Source: Thermoguttaceae bacterium (GTDB lineage: Bacteria > Planctomycetota > Planctomycetia > Pirellulales > Thermoguttaceae). Taken from it: a DNA stretch of 5,965 nt. A model generated the notes under the pieces. It made no database searches, was not told the origin of the DNA, and was given only the letters and a program-made list of their open reading frames with translations. Positions 1 to 5,261 of the stretch are shown here, piece after piece (position 1 is the stretch's first letter; every line of letters starts with the position of its first letter). A program made the position numbers and the translations under genes. The DNA lies in the NCBI GenBank assembly GCA_017549085.1, contig JAFYVO010000106.1, positions 1-5,965 of the forward strand. The letters run 5' to 3'.

Positions 1-744
1 AAGGCGAACGCGGCGACCGAGTTCGCGAGCGTATCGAACGTCCAGCGCGTCGACGACGTCGACCCCGACGCGCGGAATCGCTTTCCAATCGACCGCGGCG
101 CCGAACGCCAGTTGCGCCAAGATCGCGAGCTTTTGCGTCGAGTCCGTTCCGTCGACGTCGAGCGTCGGATTCGCTTCGGCGAACCCGAGTCGTTGCGCTT
201 CCTTGACCGCGTCTTGATAATCGGCGCCGTTTTCTTCCATTTGCGACAGGATAAAGTTGCAGGTGCCGTTGACGATCGCCTTGATCGACTCGATACGGTT
301 CGCCAGCAACGACGTTTGCAACGACGCCAAAACCGGAACGCCGCCGCAAACCGACGCTTCAAAGCCGATCGTTCGCCCCAAGGAACGCGCCTTTTCAAAA
401 AGCTCCGGCCCGCAGTTGGCGATCAGCGCCTTGTTCGCGGTAACGACGTCTTTCCCGGCTTCGAGCGCCCGCAAAACGACCGTTCGCGCGACGTCGACGC
501 CGCCGATCAACTCGATCACGATCGAAATTTCCGGATTGTCGAGAATTTCGGACATATCGTCGGTCAGAACGCCCGGGGGAACCGCGACGCCGCGGTCGGC
601 GGTCGTATTTCTATCGCAAATCTTAACCAGCTCGATTTTTTTCCCGGTCGAGCGAGCAATCGTCTCGGTCTTGCCAAGCAAAATCTCGGCGACGCCCGCG
701 CCGATCGTTCCGAAACCGATCAAACCAACTTTCACCGAATCCAT
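1..744 (-). CDS. hom: Homoserine dehydrogenase, N-terminal 248 residues (partial; C-terminus beyond the left edge)
   Basis: The enzyme reduces aspartate-4-semialdehyde to homoserine with NAD(P)H, the branch point to threonine and methionine; it is cytosolic. I translated the minus strand directly. It begins MDSVKVGLIGFGTIGAG, a Rossmann nucleotide-binding motif with glycines G10, G12 and G15. The TANKALIA segment (residues 102-109) and the EASVCGGVP loop (129-137) are family hallmarks. The signature VNGTCNFIL lies at 158-166. GFAEANPTLDVDGTDSTQK (187-205) carries E190, D201 and K205, which align with the substrate-binding and catalytic Glu/Asp/Lys of yeast homoserine dehydrogenase. No stop occurs before the window edge. 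Family members are usually about 430 residues, so the end of the catalytic domain and any C-terminal ACT domain are missing. The ATG start is supported by AAAGGA at 751-756, six bases upstream. There is no sign of an N-terminal aspartokinase fusion. The gene is divergent from the methyltransferase gene to its right. Confidence 0.96.
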   Translation of the reverse strand, partial: MDSVKVGLIGFGTIGAGVAEILLGKTETIARSTGKKIELVKICDRNTTADRGVAVPPGVLTDDMSEILDNPEISIVIELIGGVDVARTVVLRALEAGKDVVTANKALIANCGPELFEKARSLGRTIGFEASVCGGVPVLASLQTSLLANRIESIKAIVNGTCNFILSQMEENGADYQDAVKEAQRLGFAEANPTLDVDGTDSTQKLAILAQLAFGAAVDWKAIPRVGVDVVDALDVRYARELGRRVRL

Positions 745-945
745 CGATTTTCCTTTATTCCCAAACGGGCGCGATCCGACCGCGCCGCGCTCTTCGCGGC
801 GTCAAGCCTCGACGCGCCGTCGGGCTAATAAAAATTCTTTTAACTCGGCGCGGCGATTCTTGACCGCGCCGCCAATCTGTTGTATCATAAACGACGGTCG
901 GCGTTCGACCGCCCGTCGCGTCGCCGACGTTTCTCGACGCTTTCC

Positions 946-953
946 ATTATAAC
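946..953 (-). promoter_or_regulatory. Candidate extended -10 promoter for hom
   Basis: Read on the minus strand, the sequence is TTGTTATAATGG: a perfect TATAAT (951 down to 946) with an upstream TG giving TGnTATAAT, the extended -10 form that can work without a good -35. No TTGACA-like hexamer lies 16-18 bases upstream. Transcription would start near 939 and leave a leader of roughly 195 bases before the hom ATG. That is long but in keeping with the wide spacing in this window. The assignment rests on motif match alone. Confidence 0.45.
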
Positions 954-970
954 AAGAAAATCGCGTCGAC

Positions 971-986
971 GGCGCCCCGGGGCGCC
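971..986. repeat. Perfect 16-bp GC palindrome GGCGCCCCGGGGCGCC
   Basis: Eight bases are followed immediately by their exact reverse complement, with no spacer. It lies just upstream of the candidate hom -10 box in the hom direction (where a -35 element would sit) and about 110 bases upstream of the methyltransferase start. A symmetric site here could bind a dimeric regulator; as RNA it would need some bases unpaired to form a loop. It may also be chance in GC-rich DNA. No function is shown. Confidence 0.5.
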
Positions 987-994
987 CAAAATTC

Positions 995-1006
995 GCAAAA
1001 TTTTGC
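995..1006. repeat. Perfect 12-bp AT-centred palindrome GCAAAATTTTGC
   Basis: GCAAAA is followed directly by TTTTGC. It sits in the AT-rich centre of the divergent promoter region, nine bases from the GC palindrome at 971-986, and overlaps one of three nearby CAAAATT copies. It is a plausible operator half of a divergent control region, but no known regulator's consensus is recognised. Confidence 0.45.
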
Positions 1007-1050
1007 AAAAAAACGTCAAAATTTCGTCCGCATACCGTCATTTTTCCCCC

Positions 1051-1056
1051 TATATT
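1051..1056 (+). promoter_or_regulatory. Possible -10 box (TATATT) for the RlmM-like gene
   Basis: TATATT matches the -10 consensus at five of six positions and lies 41 bases upstream of the TTG start, giving a short leader. I find no -35-like hexamer at 16-18 bases. The call is weak and rests on position and AT content within GC-rich flanks. Confidence 0.25.
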
Positions 1057-1087
1057 ACCGCGCCGCGCTCCGCGACGCGTTCGCAAC

Positions 1088-1091
1088 GAGG
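1088..1091 (+). promoter_or_regulatory. Ribosome-binding site that fixes the TTG start of the RlmM-like gene
   Basis: GAGG lies six bases upstream of TTG at 1098, an ordinary Shine-Dalgarno spacing. The first in-frame ATG is Met27 of the translation, inside the conserved-looking N-terminal domain. The TTG start with this site is therefore the better choice. Confidence 0.6.
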
Positions 1092-1097
1092 CCTCCT

Positions 1098-2291
1098 TTG
1101 TCGACCAACGCCCCCCCGTCTTTCTTTATTTACCTAACTTGCCAACGCGGCGCCGAACCGGCGTTGAAGAAGGAAATGGAAAAGCGGCGCCCGAATTACC
1201 GCTTTTCGTACTCGCGCCCCGGTTTCTTGACCTTCAAGCTCCCGGAACCGGAGTCGCTCGAAAAGCGGCTCGCGCTCGACGTGCCGACGCTCCGCACCGT
1301 TTTCGCTCGTTCCTGCGTTCACTCGCTCGGAAACGTCTTCACGAAAAACTGCGCCGCGCCGGACGGTTCGTTCGACGTCGCGGCGGCGGTCGCGAAGGTT
1401 TGGGAACTCGCGGCGCTTGAATTTGGCGAAGACGCGCAAAATAGGCGGCTCTTCGGCGGCGCTTCGAACGCTCCGGCGCCGACGCTCGCCCGAATTCACG
1501 TCTACGAACGCGACCGTTTCGCCGTCGGGACGCGCGGCTTCGAACCCGGATTGACGCCCCTCGCTTACGACCTGCACCGCCGAATTTACGACGGCGCGCC
1601 GGAGCGGTTCCGCGCCGCGTTCGGCCCGAACGCCGACCGCCTCGACGCGCCGGGGGAACCGGGCGAAATTTGCCTCGACGTCGCCGTCGTCGACGAAACC
1701 GAATGGCGAATCGGTTTCCACCGCGTTTCCGACGTTCATTCGCGCTACCCGGGCGGTCTCTTCCCGCTCGAACTCCCGACCGACGCGGCGTCCCGAGCGT
1801 TTTTGAAGTTCGAAGAGGGGCTCCGCTGGGCCGGGTTCCCGATCGGCGTCGGCTCGCGTTGCGTCGACGTCGGCGCTTCCCCGGGGGGCGGTTCGCAAGC
1901 GCTCTTGGCTCGCGGCGCGGAGACGTACGGGGTCGACCCGGCCGAGATGGACCCGCGAGTTTTGGCGCACCCGAACTTCACGCATCTGCGCGGCAAGATC
2001 AACCAAATCAAACGCAAAACGTTCCGCAAATCGCGTTGGTTCCTGACCGATATGAACGTCGCGCCGAACTACGCCCTCGACGCGTTGGAGGAAATCGTCG
2101 GTCGCGGCGACGTCGCGGCTCGCGGGCTTCTCTTTACGTTGAAATTCTTCGACTGGAACCTCGCCGACCATATCCCGGAATATTTGGCGCGCGTCAAGAG
2201 TTGGGGCTTCAACCGCGTGAAGGCTCGCCAGCTCCAATACAACCGCCAAGAAATTATGGTCGCGGCGTTGAAAAAACCGTTCCATAAATAA
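1098..2291 (+). CDS. RlmM-like 23S rRNA 2'-O-ribose methyltransferase (FtsJ/RrmJ-type Rossmann fold)
   Basis: This 397-residue protein is most like RlmM, the enzyme that 2'-O-methylates C2498 of 23S rRNA with S-adenosylmethionine (E. coli RlmM is about 366 residues). Residues 1-225 form a variable N-terminal part where RlmM has its RNA-binding THUMP-type domain. The catalytic part follows. LPTDAASRAFLKFEEG (226-241) matches RlmM's PADAPSRSTLKLEEA. The SAM loop is DVGASPGGG (257-265), where RlmM has DLGACPGGW. The K-D-K-E tetrad of 2'-O-methyltransferases is present at K237, D318 (LTDMN), K349 (FTLKF) and E385 (NRQEIMV). RARQLQYNRQEI near the C-terminus parallels RlmM's ARQLYHDREEV. The start codon is TTG. 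No gene lies close downstream, so it is probably monocistronic. The exact target nucleotide cannot be read from sequence and the N-terminal half is divergent, so I give the family without a symbol. Confidence 0.85.
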   Translation: MSTNAPPSFFIYLTCQRGAEPALKKEMEKRRPNYRFSYSRPGFLTFKLPEPESLEKRLALDVPTLRTVFARSCVHSLGNVFTKNCAAPDGSFDVAAAVAKVWELAALEFGEDAQNRRLFGGASNAPAPTLARIHVYERDRFAVGTRGFEPGLTPLAYDLHRRIYDGAPERFRAAFGPNADRLDAPGEPGEICLDVAVVDETEWRIGFHRVSDVHSRYPGGLFPLELPTDAASRAFLKFEEGLRWAGFPIGVGSRCVDVGASPGGGSQALLARGAETYGVDPAEMDPRVLAHPNFTHLRGKINQIKRKTFRKSRWFLTDMNVAPNYALDALEEIVGRGDVAARGLLFTLKFFDWNLADHIPEYLARVKSWGFNRVKARQLQYNRQEIMVAALKKPFHK

Positions 2292-2300
2292 CAGTCCGCG

Positions 2301-2317
2301 CGCTTTTCCCAAAAGCG
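2301..2317 (+). terminator. Weak terminator-like hairpin after the RlmM-like gene
   Basis: CGCTTTT (2301-2307) pairs with AAAAGCG (2311-2317) around a CCC loop, starting nine bases after the stop codon. The stem is perfect, but no T-run follows, so intrinsic termination is doubtful. It could protect the mRNA 3' end instead. Confidence 0.3.
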
Positions 2318-2338
2318 TCGAACCAAAGGCGCCAAGCG

Positions 2339-2369
2339 GCGGCGTTTATATGGATTATAACGACGCCGC
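2339..2369. repeat. Long inverted repeat (12-bp stem with a 2-base bulge)
   Basis: GCGGCGT (2339-2345) pairs with ACGCCGC (2363-2369), and directly inside it TTATA (2346-2350) pairs with TATAA (2356-2360). The only flaw is an unpaired CG at 2361-2362, and the loop is TGGAT. No T-run follows on either strand, so it is not a standard intrinsic terminator. It could end or stabilise the upstream mRNA. Its inner arm also contains TATAAT on the minus strand, without a -35 partner. Confidence 0.5.
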
Positions 2370-2414
2370 ACGGCAAGCGTTTCAGGAAAAACGAAAAGGG
2401 ACGGAAGCGCCCCC

Positions 2415-2443
2415 CTGTCGAACGTTACTAAACGAGTTATAAT
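2415..2443 (+). promoter_or_regulatory. Candidate promoter for prs
   Basis: A perfect -10 box TATAAT lies at 2438-2443. Seventeen bases upstream is CTGTCG (2415-2420), which matches TTGACA at only three positions, so the -35 is poor. Transcription would start near 2450, giving a leader of about 180 bases. The flanking GTTATAATTAG is AT-rich against a GC-rich background. A perfect palindrome begins four bases downstream of the box, consistent with a regulated promoter. Confidence 0.45.
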
Positions 2444-2446
2444 TAG

Positions 2447-2467
2447 CGAAATACGGAAACTATTTCG
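2447..2467. promoter_or_regulatory. Operator-like palindrome at the predicted prs transcription start
   Basis: CGAAATA (2447-2453) and TATTTCG (2461-2467) are exact reverse complements separated by seven bases, a geometry typical of a dimeric repressor site. It overlaps the expected transcription start of the TATAAT promoter. A second pairing, ACGGAA (2453-2458) with TTCCGT (2472-2477), overlaps it, so an RNA role with alternative stems is also possible if transcription starts further upstream. No known purine or PRPP regulator consensus is recognised. Confidence 0.35.
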
Positions 2468-2630
2468 GGCGTTCCGTTCGCAATCCTTCGCCGTCTTCCC
2501 TATTTTGACGTCGGCGAACCGACGAACGCGGCGCGTCGAAACGCTTTTTCACCAAAGAAAGCGGCGCGAGTTTCCGTTTTCGTCGCGTTTAAATCCGCCG
2601 TTCGACAGATAACGATTATTGGGACAGATT

Positions 2631-3605
2631 ATGGACACGTTAAAGGTATTTTCCGGAACCGCCAACCCCGCGCTGACTGAAAAAATTTGCAATTACCTCG
2701 GTTTGGCGCCGGGCGCCATCAGCGTTCAAAAGTTCCCCGACGGCGAGTCCTTCTGCCGTATCGAAGAAGACGTTCGCGGTAAAGACGTCTTCATCGTTCA
2801 ATCGACGTGCCGCCCGGTCAACGATTCGTTGATGGAACTCTTGGTGATGATCGACAGCTTCCGTCGCGCGAGCGCCGGTCGTATCACGGCGGTCATTCCG
2901 TACTTCGGCTACGCTCGTCAAGACCGCAAAGACGAAGGCCGCGTTCCGATCACCGCGAAACTCGCCGCGAACCTCCTCGAATGCGCCGGCGCGAACCGCG
3001 TCGTTTCGATGGACTTGCACGCCGCGCAAATCCAAGGCTTCTTCGACATTCCGCTCGACCATCTCAGCGCGTCGCCGGTTTTGGACGATTACATTATGAG
3101 CCTCGGTTACGCGCCGGAAGAATGCGTCGTCGTCAGCCCGGACGCCGGGAGCATTAAGCGCGCGGTTAAACACGTTACGGCGCTCGGCGGCAGCTTGGCG
3201 ATCATCGACAAACGTCGCCACAGCGGCGAAGAAGTCGAACAAGCGCACCTCATCGGCGGCCCGATCGAAGGTCGCGTCGCGTTCCTCTTCGACGATATGA
3301 TCAGCACCGGCGGTTCGATCTGCGGCGCCGCTCGCGTCGTCAAAGAAATGGGCGCGACGAAAGTCTTCGTCGCCGCGTCGCACGGTATCCTTTGCGGTCC
3401 GGCGATCCAACGCATTCAAGAAGCGCCGGTCGAAAGCGTCGTTCTTTCGGACACGATTCCGCTTCTTCCGGAACACGAAATTCCGAAAATCAAGGTTCTT
3501 TCCTGCGCGGAAGTCCTCGGCGAAGCGATCAAACGCATTCACTGCAACCAATCGGTCAGCCAAATTTACAAGAACTTCAAGTCGAACGTCGGTCAATACT
3601 TCTAA
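2631..3605 (+). CDS. prs: Ribose-phosphate pyrophosphokinase (PRPP synthetase), class I
   Basis: The 324-residue cytosolic enzyme transfers pyrophosphate from ATP to ribose-5-phosphate to make PRPP, the precursor for purines, pyrimidines, histidine, tryptophan and NAD. Its length is normal for the family. Motifs in order: QKFPDGES (33-40); YARQDRK (94-100), the ATP-binding region; MDLHAAQIQGFFDIPLDHL (127-145) with metal-binding H130; VVSPDAGSIKRA (167-178) with D171; the catalytic loop IDKRR (192-196); and the PRPP loop FDDMISTGGSI (220-230), close to the usual DDMIDTGGTI. I chose ATG 2631, because GGGA at 2621-2624 is six bases upstream. An in-frame TTG four codons earlier (2619) has no ribosome-binding site. 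The RQDRK segment reads RQDRKDEGRVPI instead of the commoner RQDRKxxPREPI, a small variation. The gene appears to be transcribed alone, with its own promoter and terminator-like hairpin. Confidence 0.97.
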   Translation: MDTLKVFSGTANPALTEKICNYLGLAPGAISVQKFPDGESFCRIEEDVRGKDVFIVQSTCRPVNDSLMELLVMIDSFRRASAGRITAVIPYFGYARQDRKDEGRVPITAKLAANLLECAGANRVVSMDLHAAQIQGFFDIPLDHLSASPVLDDYIMSLGYAPEECVVVSPDAGSIKRAVKHVTALGGSLAIIDKRRHSGEEVEQAHLIGGPIEGRVAFLFDDMISTGGSICGAARVVKEMGATKVFVAASHGILCGPAIQRIQEAPVESVVLSDTIPLLPEHEIPKIKVLSCAEVLGEAIKRIHCNQSVSQIYKNFKSNVGQYF

Positions 3606-3628
3606 TCGCCGCCGCGACCTGAAAATTT

Positions 3629-3672
3629 CTCGACGGCGGGCGGCAACGTTCGCCGTTTCGAGGGGCGTTTTT
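3629..3672 (+). terminator. Terminator-like hairpin downstream of prs
   Basis: The arms 3629-3638 (CTCGACGGCG) and 3651-3662 pair over ten base pairs, with a two-base bulge (3657-3658) and a 12-base loop. TTTTT follows at 3668-3672 after a short G-rich stretch. It lies 24 bases after the prs stop. The five-base gap before the T-run makes it imperfect. A competing pairing of GCGGCAA (3640-3646) with TTGCCGC (3671-3677) is also possible. Confidence 0.5.
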
Positions 3673-3736
3673 GCCGCGGCGCGACGATTTTCTTCTTTTT
3701 CGCGAGAAAATTCGAGCGCGGCGCAAGTTTCGCCGA

Positions 3737-3742
3737 TATAAG
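3737..3742 (+). promoter_or_regulatory. Possible -10 box (TATAAG) for hemB
   Basis: TATAAG matches the -10 consensus at five of six positions, 115 bases upstream of the hemB ATG. No convincing -35 lies 16-18 bases upstream. If it is used, transcription would start near 3749, so the hairpin at 3755-3787 would form the very 5' end of the hemB mRNA. Confidence 0.3.
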
Positions 3743-3754
3743 CGAAAACACGTT

Positions 3755-3787
3755 AAACGCAAGCGTTCGCGTCGGGCGCTTGCGTTT
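3755..3787. terminator. Strong hairpin between prs and hemB (terminator or hemB leader structure)
   Basis: AAACGCAAGCG (3755-3765) and CGCTTGCGTTT (3777-3787) form a perfect 11-bp stem. The loop can zip further with G-T, G-T, C-G and G-C pairs, leaving CGT unpaired. It ends in TTT and is followed by CGTTCGTTAGTTT, a poor U-tract. It may be a second terminator for prs, or an element of the hemB 5' leader, since it lies 70 bases before the hemB start. Confidence 0.5.
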
Positions 3788-3857
3788 CGTTCGTTAGTTT
3801 CCGACGCGTTTTCCGCCTCGACGCCGCCGCGCGCCGACCGGCTTTAAGGAGCGTTTT

Positions 3858-4880
3858 ATGTCCGACACGACCTTTTCCGCCGCTTTTCCCGCCGCTCGTT
3901 TGCGCCGCCTCCGTTACCACTCCGGCGTCCGCCGCCTGACTCGCGACACGATTCTTTCCCCCGACCGCTTCATTTTGCCCCTCTTCGTCCGTCCGGGCGT
4001 CGGCGTCCGCGTCCCGATCGGCGCGATGCCGGGCCAATACCAGCTTTCGATCGACGAACTCGTCAAGGAAGTCAAGGAAGCCGAAAAACTCGGAATCGGC
4101 GGCGTTATCCTCTTCGGGATTCCGGAAACGAAAGACGCGGTCGGTTCCGACGCGATGTGCGAACACGGTATCGTCGCGGAAGCGATCAAGGCGCTGAAAG
4201 ACGTCGTCGGCAAAGATTTCTTGGTGATTTCGGACGTCTGTTTCTGCGAGTACACCGACCACGGCCACTGCGGCGTCATGCATAAATGCGGCGCCGGCGA
4301 AGCCGATTGGGACGTCGACAACGACGCGACGCTCGCGAATCTCGTCAAACAAACGGTCGTTCACGCTGGGGCGGGCGTCGATATGGTCGCGCCGAGCGGC
4401 ATGATGGACGGGATGATCGGCGCGATTCGTCGCGGGCTCGACGAAAACGGTTTCGAACGGATTCCGATTATGAGCTACGCGGCGAAGTACGCGAGTTCCT
4501 TCTACGGTCCGTTCCGCGAAGCCGCCGAGAGCGCGCCGCAGTTCGGCGACCGTCGCTCGTATCAAATGGATCCCGCTTCGGCGCCGGGTCAAGCGATGCG
4601 CGAAATCGAGCTCGACGTCGCGGAAGGCGCCGACATTATTATGGTGAAACCGGCGCTCCCGTACCTCGATATTATCCGAATGGCGAAAGACCGCTTCCCG
4701 GGTCTGCCGCTTGCCGCGTACAACGTTTCGGGCGAATACAGTATGACGAAAGCCGCCGCCGCGAACGGTTGGATCGACGAACAGCGCGTCGTTTTGGAAA
4801 CGCTGACCTCGATTCAACGCGCCGGAGCGACGATTATCCTCACCTACTGGGCGAAAGACGTCGCGAAGTGGCTCGCGTAA
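3858..4880 (+). CDS. hemB: Porphobilinogen synthase (delta-aminolevulinic acid dehydratase), zinc-type
   Basis: The enzyme condenses two 5-aminolevulinate molecules into porphobilinogen, the second common step of heme and other tetrapyrrole synthesis; it is cytosolic and usually octameric. At 340 residues it has full length. [14 protein letters not shown] (126-139) carries the three cysteines C128, C130 and C138 of the catalytic zinc site, so this is the zinc-dependent type and not the aspartate-rich, magnesium-only type. The Schiff-base lysines are K210 in [15 protein letters not shown] and K264 in [13 protein letters not shown]. Further hallmarks are [20 protein letters not shown] (45-64), [11 protein letters not shown] (177-187), DRRSYQMDP (231-239), NVSGEYSM (289-296) and the C-terminal [14 protein letters not shown]. 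The ATG start has an excellent ribosome-binding site, AAGGAG at 3846-3851, six bases upstream. It appears monocistronic; no other heme gene is in the window. Confidence 0.98.
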   Translation: MSDTTFSAAFPAARLRRLRYHSGVRRLTRDTILSPDRFILPLFVRPGVGVRVPIGAMPGQYQLSIDELVKEVKEAEKLGIGGVILFGIPETKDAVGSDAMCEHGIVAEAIKALKDVVGKDFLVISDVCFCEYTDHGHCGVMHKCGAGEADWDVDNDATLANLVKQTVVHAGAGVDMVAPSGMMDGMIGAIRRGLDENGFERIPIMSYAAKYASSFYGPFREAAESAPQFGDRRSYQMDPASAPGQAMREIELDVAEGADIIMVKPALPYLDIIRMAKDRFPGLPLAAYNVSGEYSMTKAAAANGWIDEQRVVLETLTSIQRAGATIILTYWAKDVAKWLA

Positions 4881-4888
4881 GCGCCGCG

Positions 4889-4989
4889 ACTTCGCCAATT
4901 TAGCCAACTTCACAAGCTCAACCGTTTTAGCGAACTTCGCCAAGTTGGCAAGCGCGACCGTTTCAGCCCGTTTAGCCGACTGAAACGGT
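4889..4989 (+). repeat. Degenerate short repeats and hairpins after hemB
   Basis: ACTTCGCCAA occurs at 4889-4898 and again at 4934-4943. A CCGTTT(T)(A/C)AGC unit occurs three times (4922, 4958, 4968), and TTTAGCC occurs at 4899 and 4971. Inverted pairs are also present: GCCAACTT (4903-4910) with AAGTTGGC (4942-4949), and ACCGTTTCAG (4957-4966) with CTGAAACGGT (4980-4989), a perfect 10-bp stem with a 13-base loop. The transcript downstream of hemB would therefore be highly structured. No known repeat family is recognised. Confidence 0.5.
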
Positions 4990-5021
4990 TCGGCGACTTA
5001 ACGATTTCGCTCCGCCGACCG

Positions 5022-5051
5022 ACGCGGCGTTTTCTCTCGGAGGCGCCGCGT
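5022..5051. repeat. Hairpin between hemB and its terminator
   Basis: ACGCGGCG (5022-5029) pairs exactly with CGCCGCGT (5044-5051) around a 14-base loop. No T-run follows. It directly precedes the intrinsic terminator and may be part of the same structured 3' end. Confidence 0.4.
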
Positions 5052-5062
5052 TCCCAACGACC

Positions 5063-5095
5063 AAGCGTTCGTCGCGACCGACGGACGCTTTTTTT
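5063..5095 (+). terminator. Intrinsic (Rho-independent) terminator downstream of hemB
   Basis: AAGCGTTCGTCG (5063-5074) pairs with CGACGGACGCTT (5079-5090) over twelve positions, with one T-G wobble and a four-base loop CGAC. A run of seven T (5089-5095) begins within the last two stem bases. This is the canonical intrinsic terminator form and the clearest one in the window. It lies about 180 bases after the hemB stop, so either the hemB mRNA has a long 3' end or an unrecognised short transcript ends here. Confidence 0.8.
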
Positions 5096-5197
5096 CATCT
5101 TTGTCGCGATTTACTCAACGTTCGCGCTCCTTAATCGGGAAAAGTCCCTAAAATCTTTTTTGCGTTTTCGCGACGAGGCGGTCGGCGCGACGAAAAA

Positions 5198-5244
5198 TTT
5201 TCCTTTTTTTTTCGCTTTTTCTTCTTTTTTTCTCCTTTTTTTTT
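5198..5244 (+). repeat. 47-base pyrimidine tract
   Basis: From 5198 to 5244 the plus strand is entirely C and T, mostly T, except for one G at 5214. It contains several runs of five to nine T. Nothing comparable occurs elsewhere in the window. It lies upstream of the Sel1-repeat gene and may act as a curved or easily melted promoter-upstream element, a U-rich terminator region, or simple low-complexity sequence. Confidence 0.6.
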
Positions 5245-5248
5245 GCCA
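5243..5248 (+). promoter_or_regulatory. Possible -35 box (TTGCCA) for the Sel1-repeat gene
   Basis: TTGCCA matches TTGACA at five of six positions. Seventeen bases on is TTCTAT (5266-5271), a poor -10, and TATCTT (5269-5274) is better but 20 bases away. The promoter is therefore uncertain. If transcription starts near 5278-5282, part of the left inverted repeat at 5262 would not be transcribed, and the repeat would be a DNA operator instead of an RNA stem. Confidence 0.2.
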
Positions 5249-5261
5249 AAAACTTATTTTC

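Larger units (their letters stand above)
745..1097. other. Divergent intergenic region between hom and the RlmM-like gene
   Basis: This stretch of about 350 bases holds no gene I can support. It must carry the 5' control regions of both flanking genes, which point away from each other. Visible elements are the hom ribosome-binding site (751-756), a TATAAT box on the minus strand (946-951), a GC palindrome (971-986), an AT-centred palindrome (995-1006), three copies of CAAAATT (987-993, 996-1002, 1017-1023), and a TATATT box on the plus strand (1051-1056). The centre, 940-1060, is clearly more AT-rich than the coding DNA around it, as expected of a promoter region. A minus-strand open frame crosses it but has no ribosome-binding site and an arginine-rich, low-complexity product. 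Confidence 0.7.
2292..2630. other. Intergenic region with the prs control region
   Basis: About 340 bases separate the methyltransferase stop from the prs start, with no coding sequence I can support. From left to right it holds a small hairpin just after the stop (2301-2317), a longer bulged hairpin (2339-2369), a TATAAT box (2438-2443), a palindrome at the predicted transcription start (2447-2467), a short hairpin CGTCGG-CGAA-CCGACG (2509-2524), and a weak ribosome-binding site GGGA (2621-2624). A TTGACG at 2505-2510 has no -10 partner at the right distance. Confidence 0.7.

Noticed and set aside
112..952. Two plus-strand frames of more than 230 residues across the hom region
   Set aside because: They are antisense to hom, whose minus-strand translation shows the complete dinucleotide-binding and catalytic motifs.
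802..1086. 94-residue minus-strand frame between hom and the methyltransferase gene, with a possible short product starting at an internal ATG (MIQQIGGAVKN...)
   Set aside because: Neither start has a ribosome-binding site, the product is arginine-rich without a domain, and the frame overlaps the promoter-like AT-rich segment and palindromes. A very short peptide cannot be fully excluded.
1134..2312. 392-residue open frame on the minus strand opposite the methyltransferase gene
   Set aside because: It is a shadow frame with biased composition, no motif and no ribosome-binding site that I can see. The plus-strand frame carries the full K-D-K-E set and SAM loop.
2505..2510. TTGACG as a -35 box for prs
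   Set aside because: The matching -10 position (about 2528-2533) is GCGGCG, so no promoter can be built from it.
2619..2630. Upstream TTG start for prs, adding four residues
   Set aside because: No ribosome-binding site precedes it. The GGGA at 2621-2624 is correctly spaced for ATG 2631, and MDTLKVFSGTANP is a normal Prs N-terminus.
2640..3596. 318-residue open frame on the minus strand opposite prs
   Set aside because: It is a reverse-strand shadow of prs, rich in Arg, Asp, Phe and Val with no domain signature.
3753..4943. 396-residue open frame on the minus strand opposite hemB
   Set aside because: It mirrors hemB end to end. The product is arginine-, valine- and aspartate-rich low complexity with no recognisable motif, as expected from the reverse of GC-rich codons that lack TTA, CTA and TCA. 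The plus-strand hemB has every catalytic residue.
4889..4989. CRISPR-like array downstream of hemB
   Set aside because: The repeats are about 10 bases, degenerate and irregularly spaced, with no uniform spacers and no cas gene nearby.
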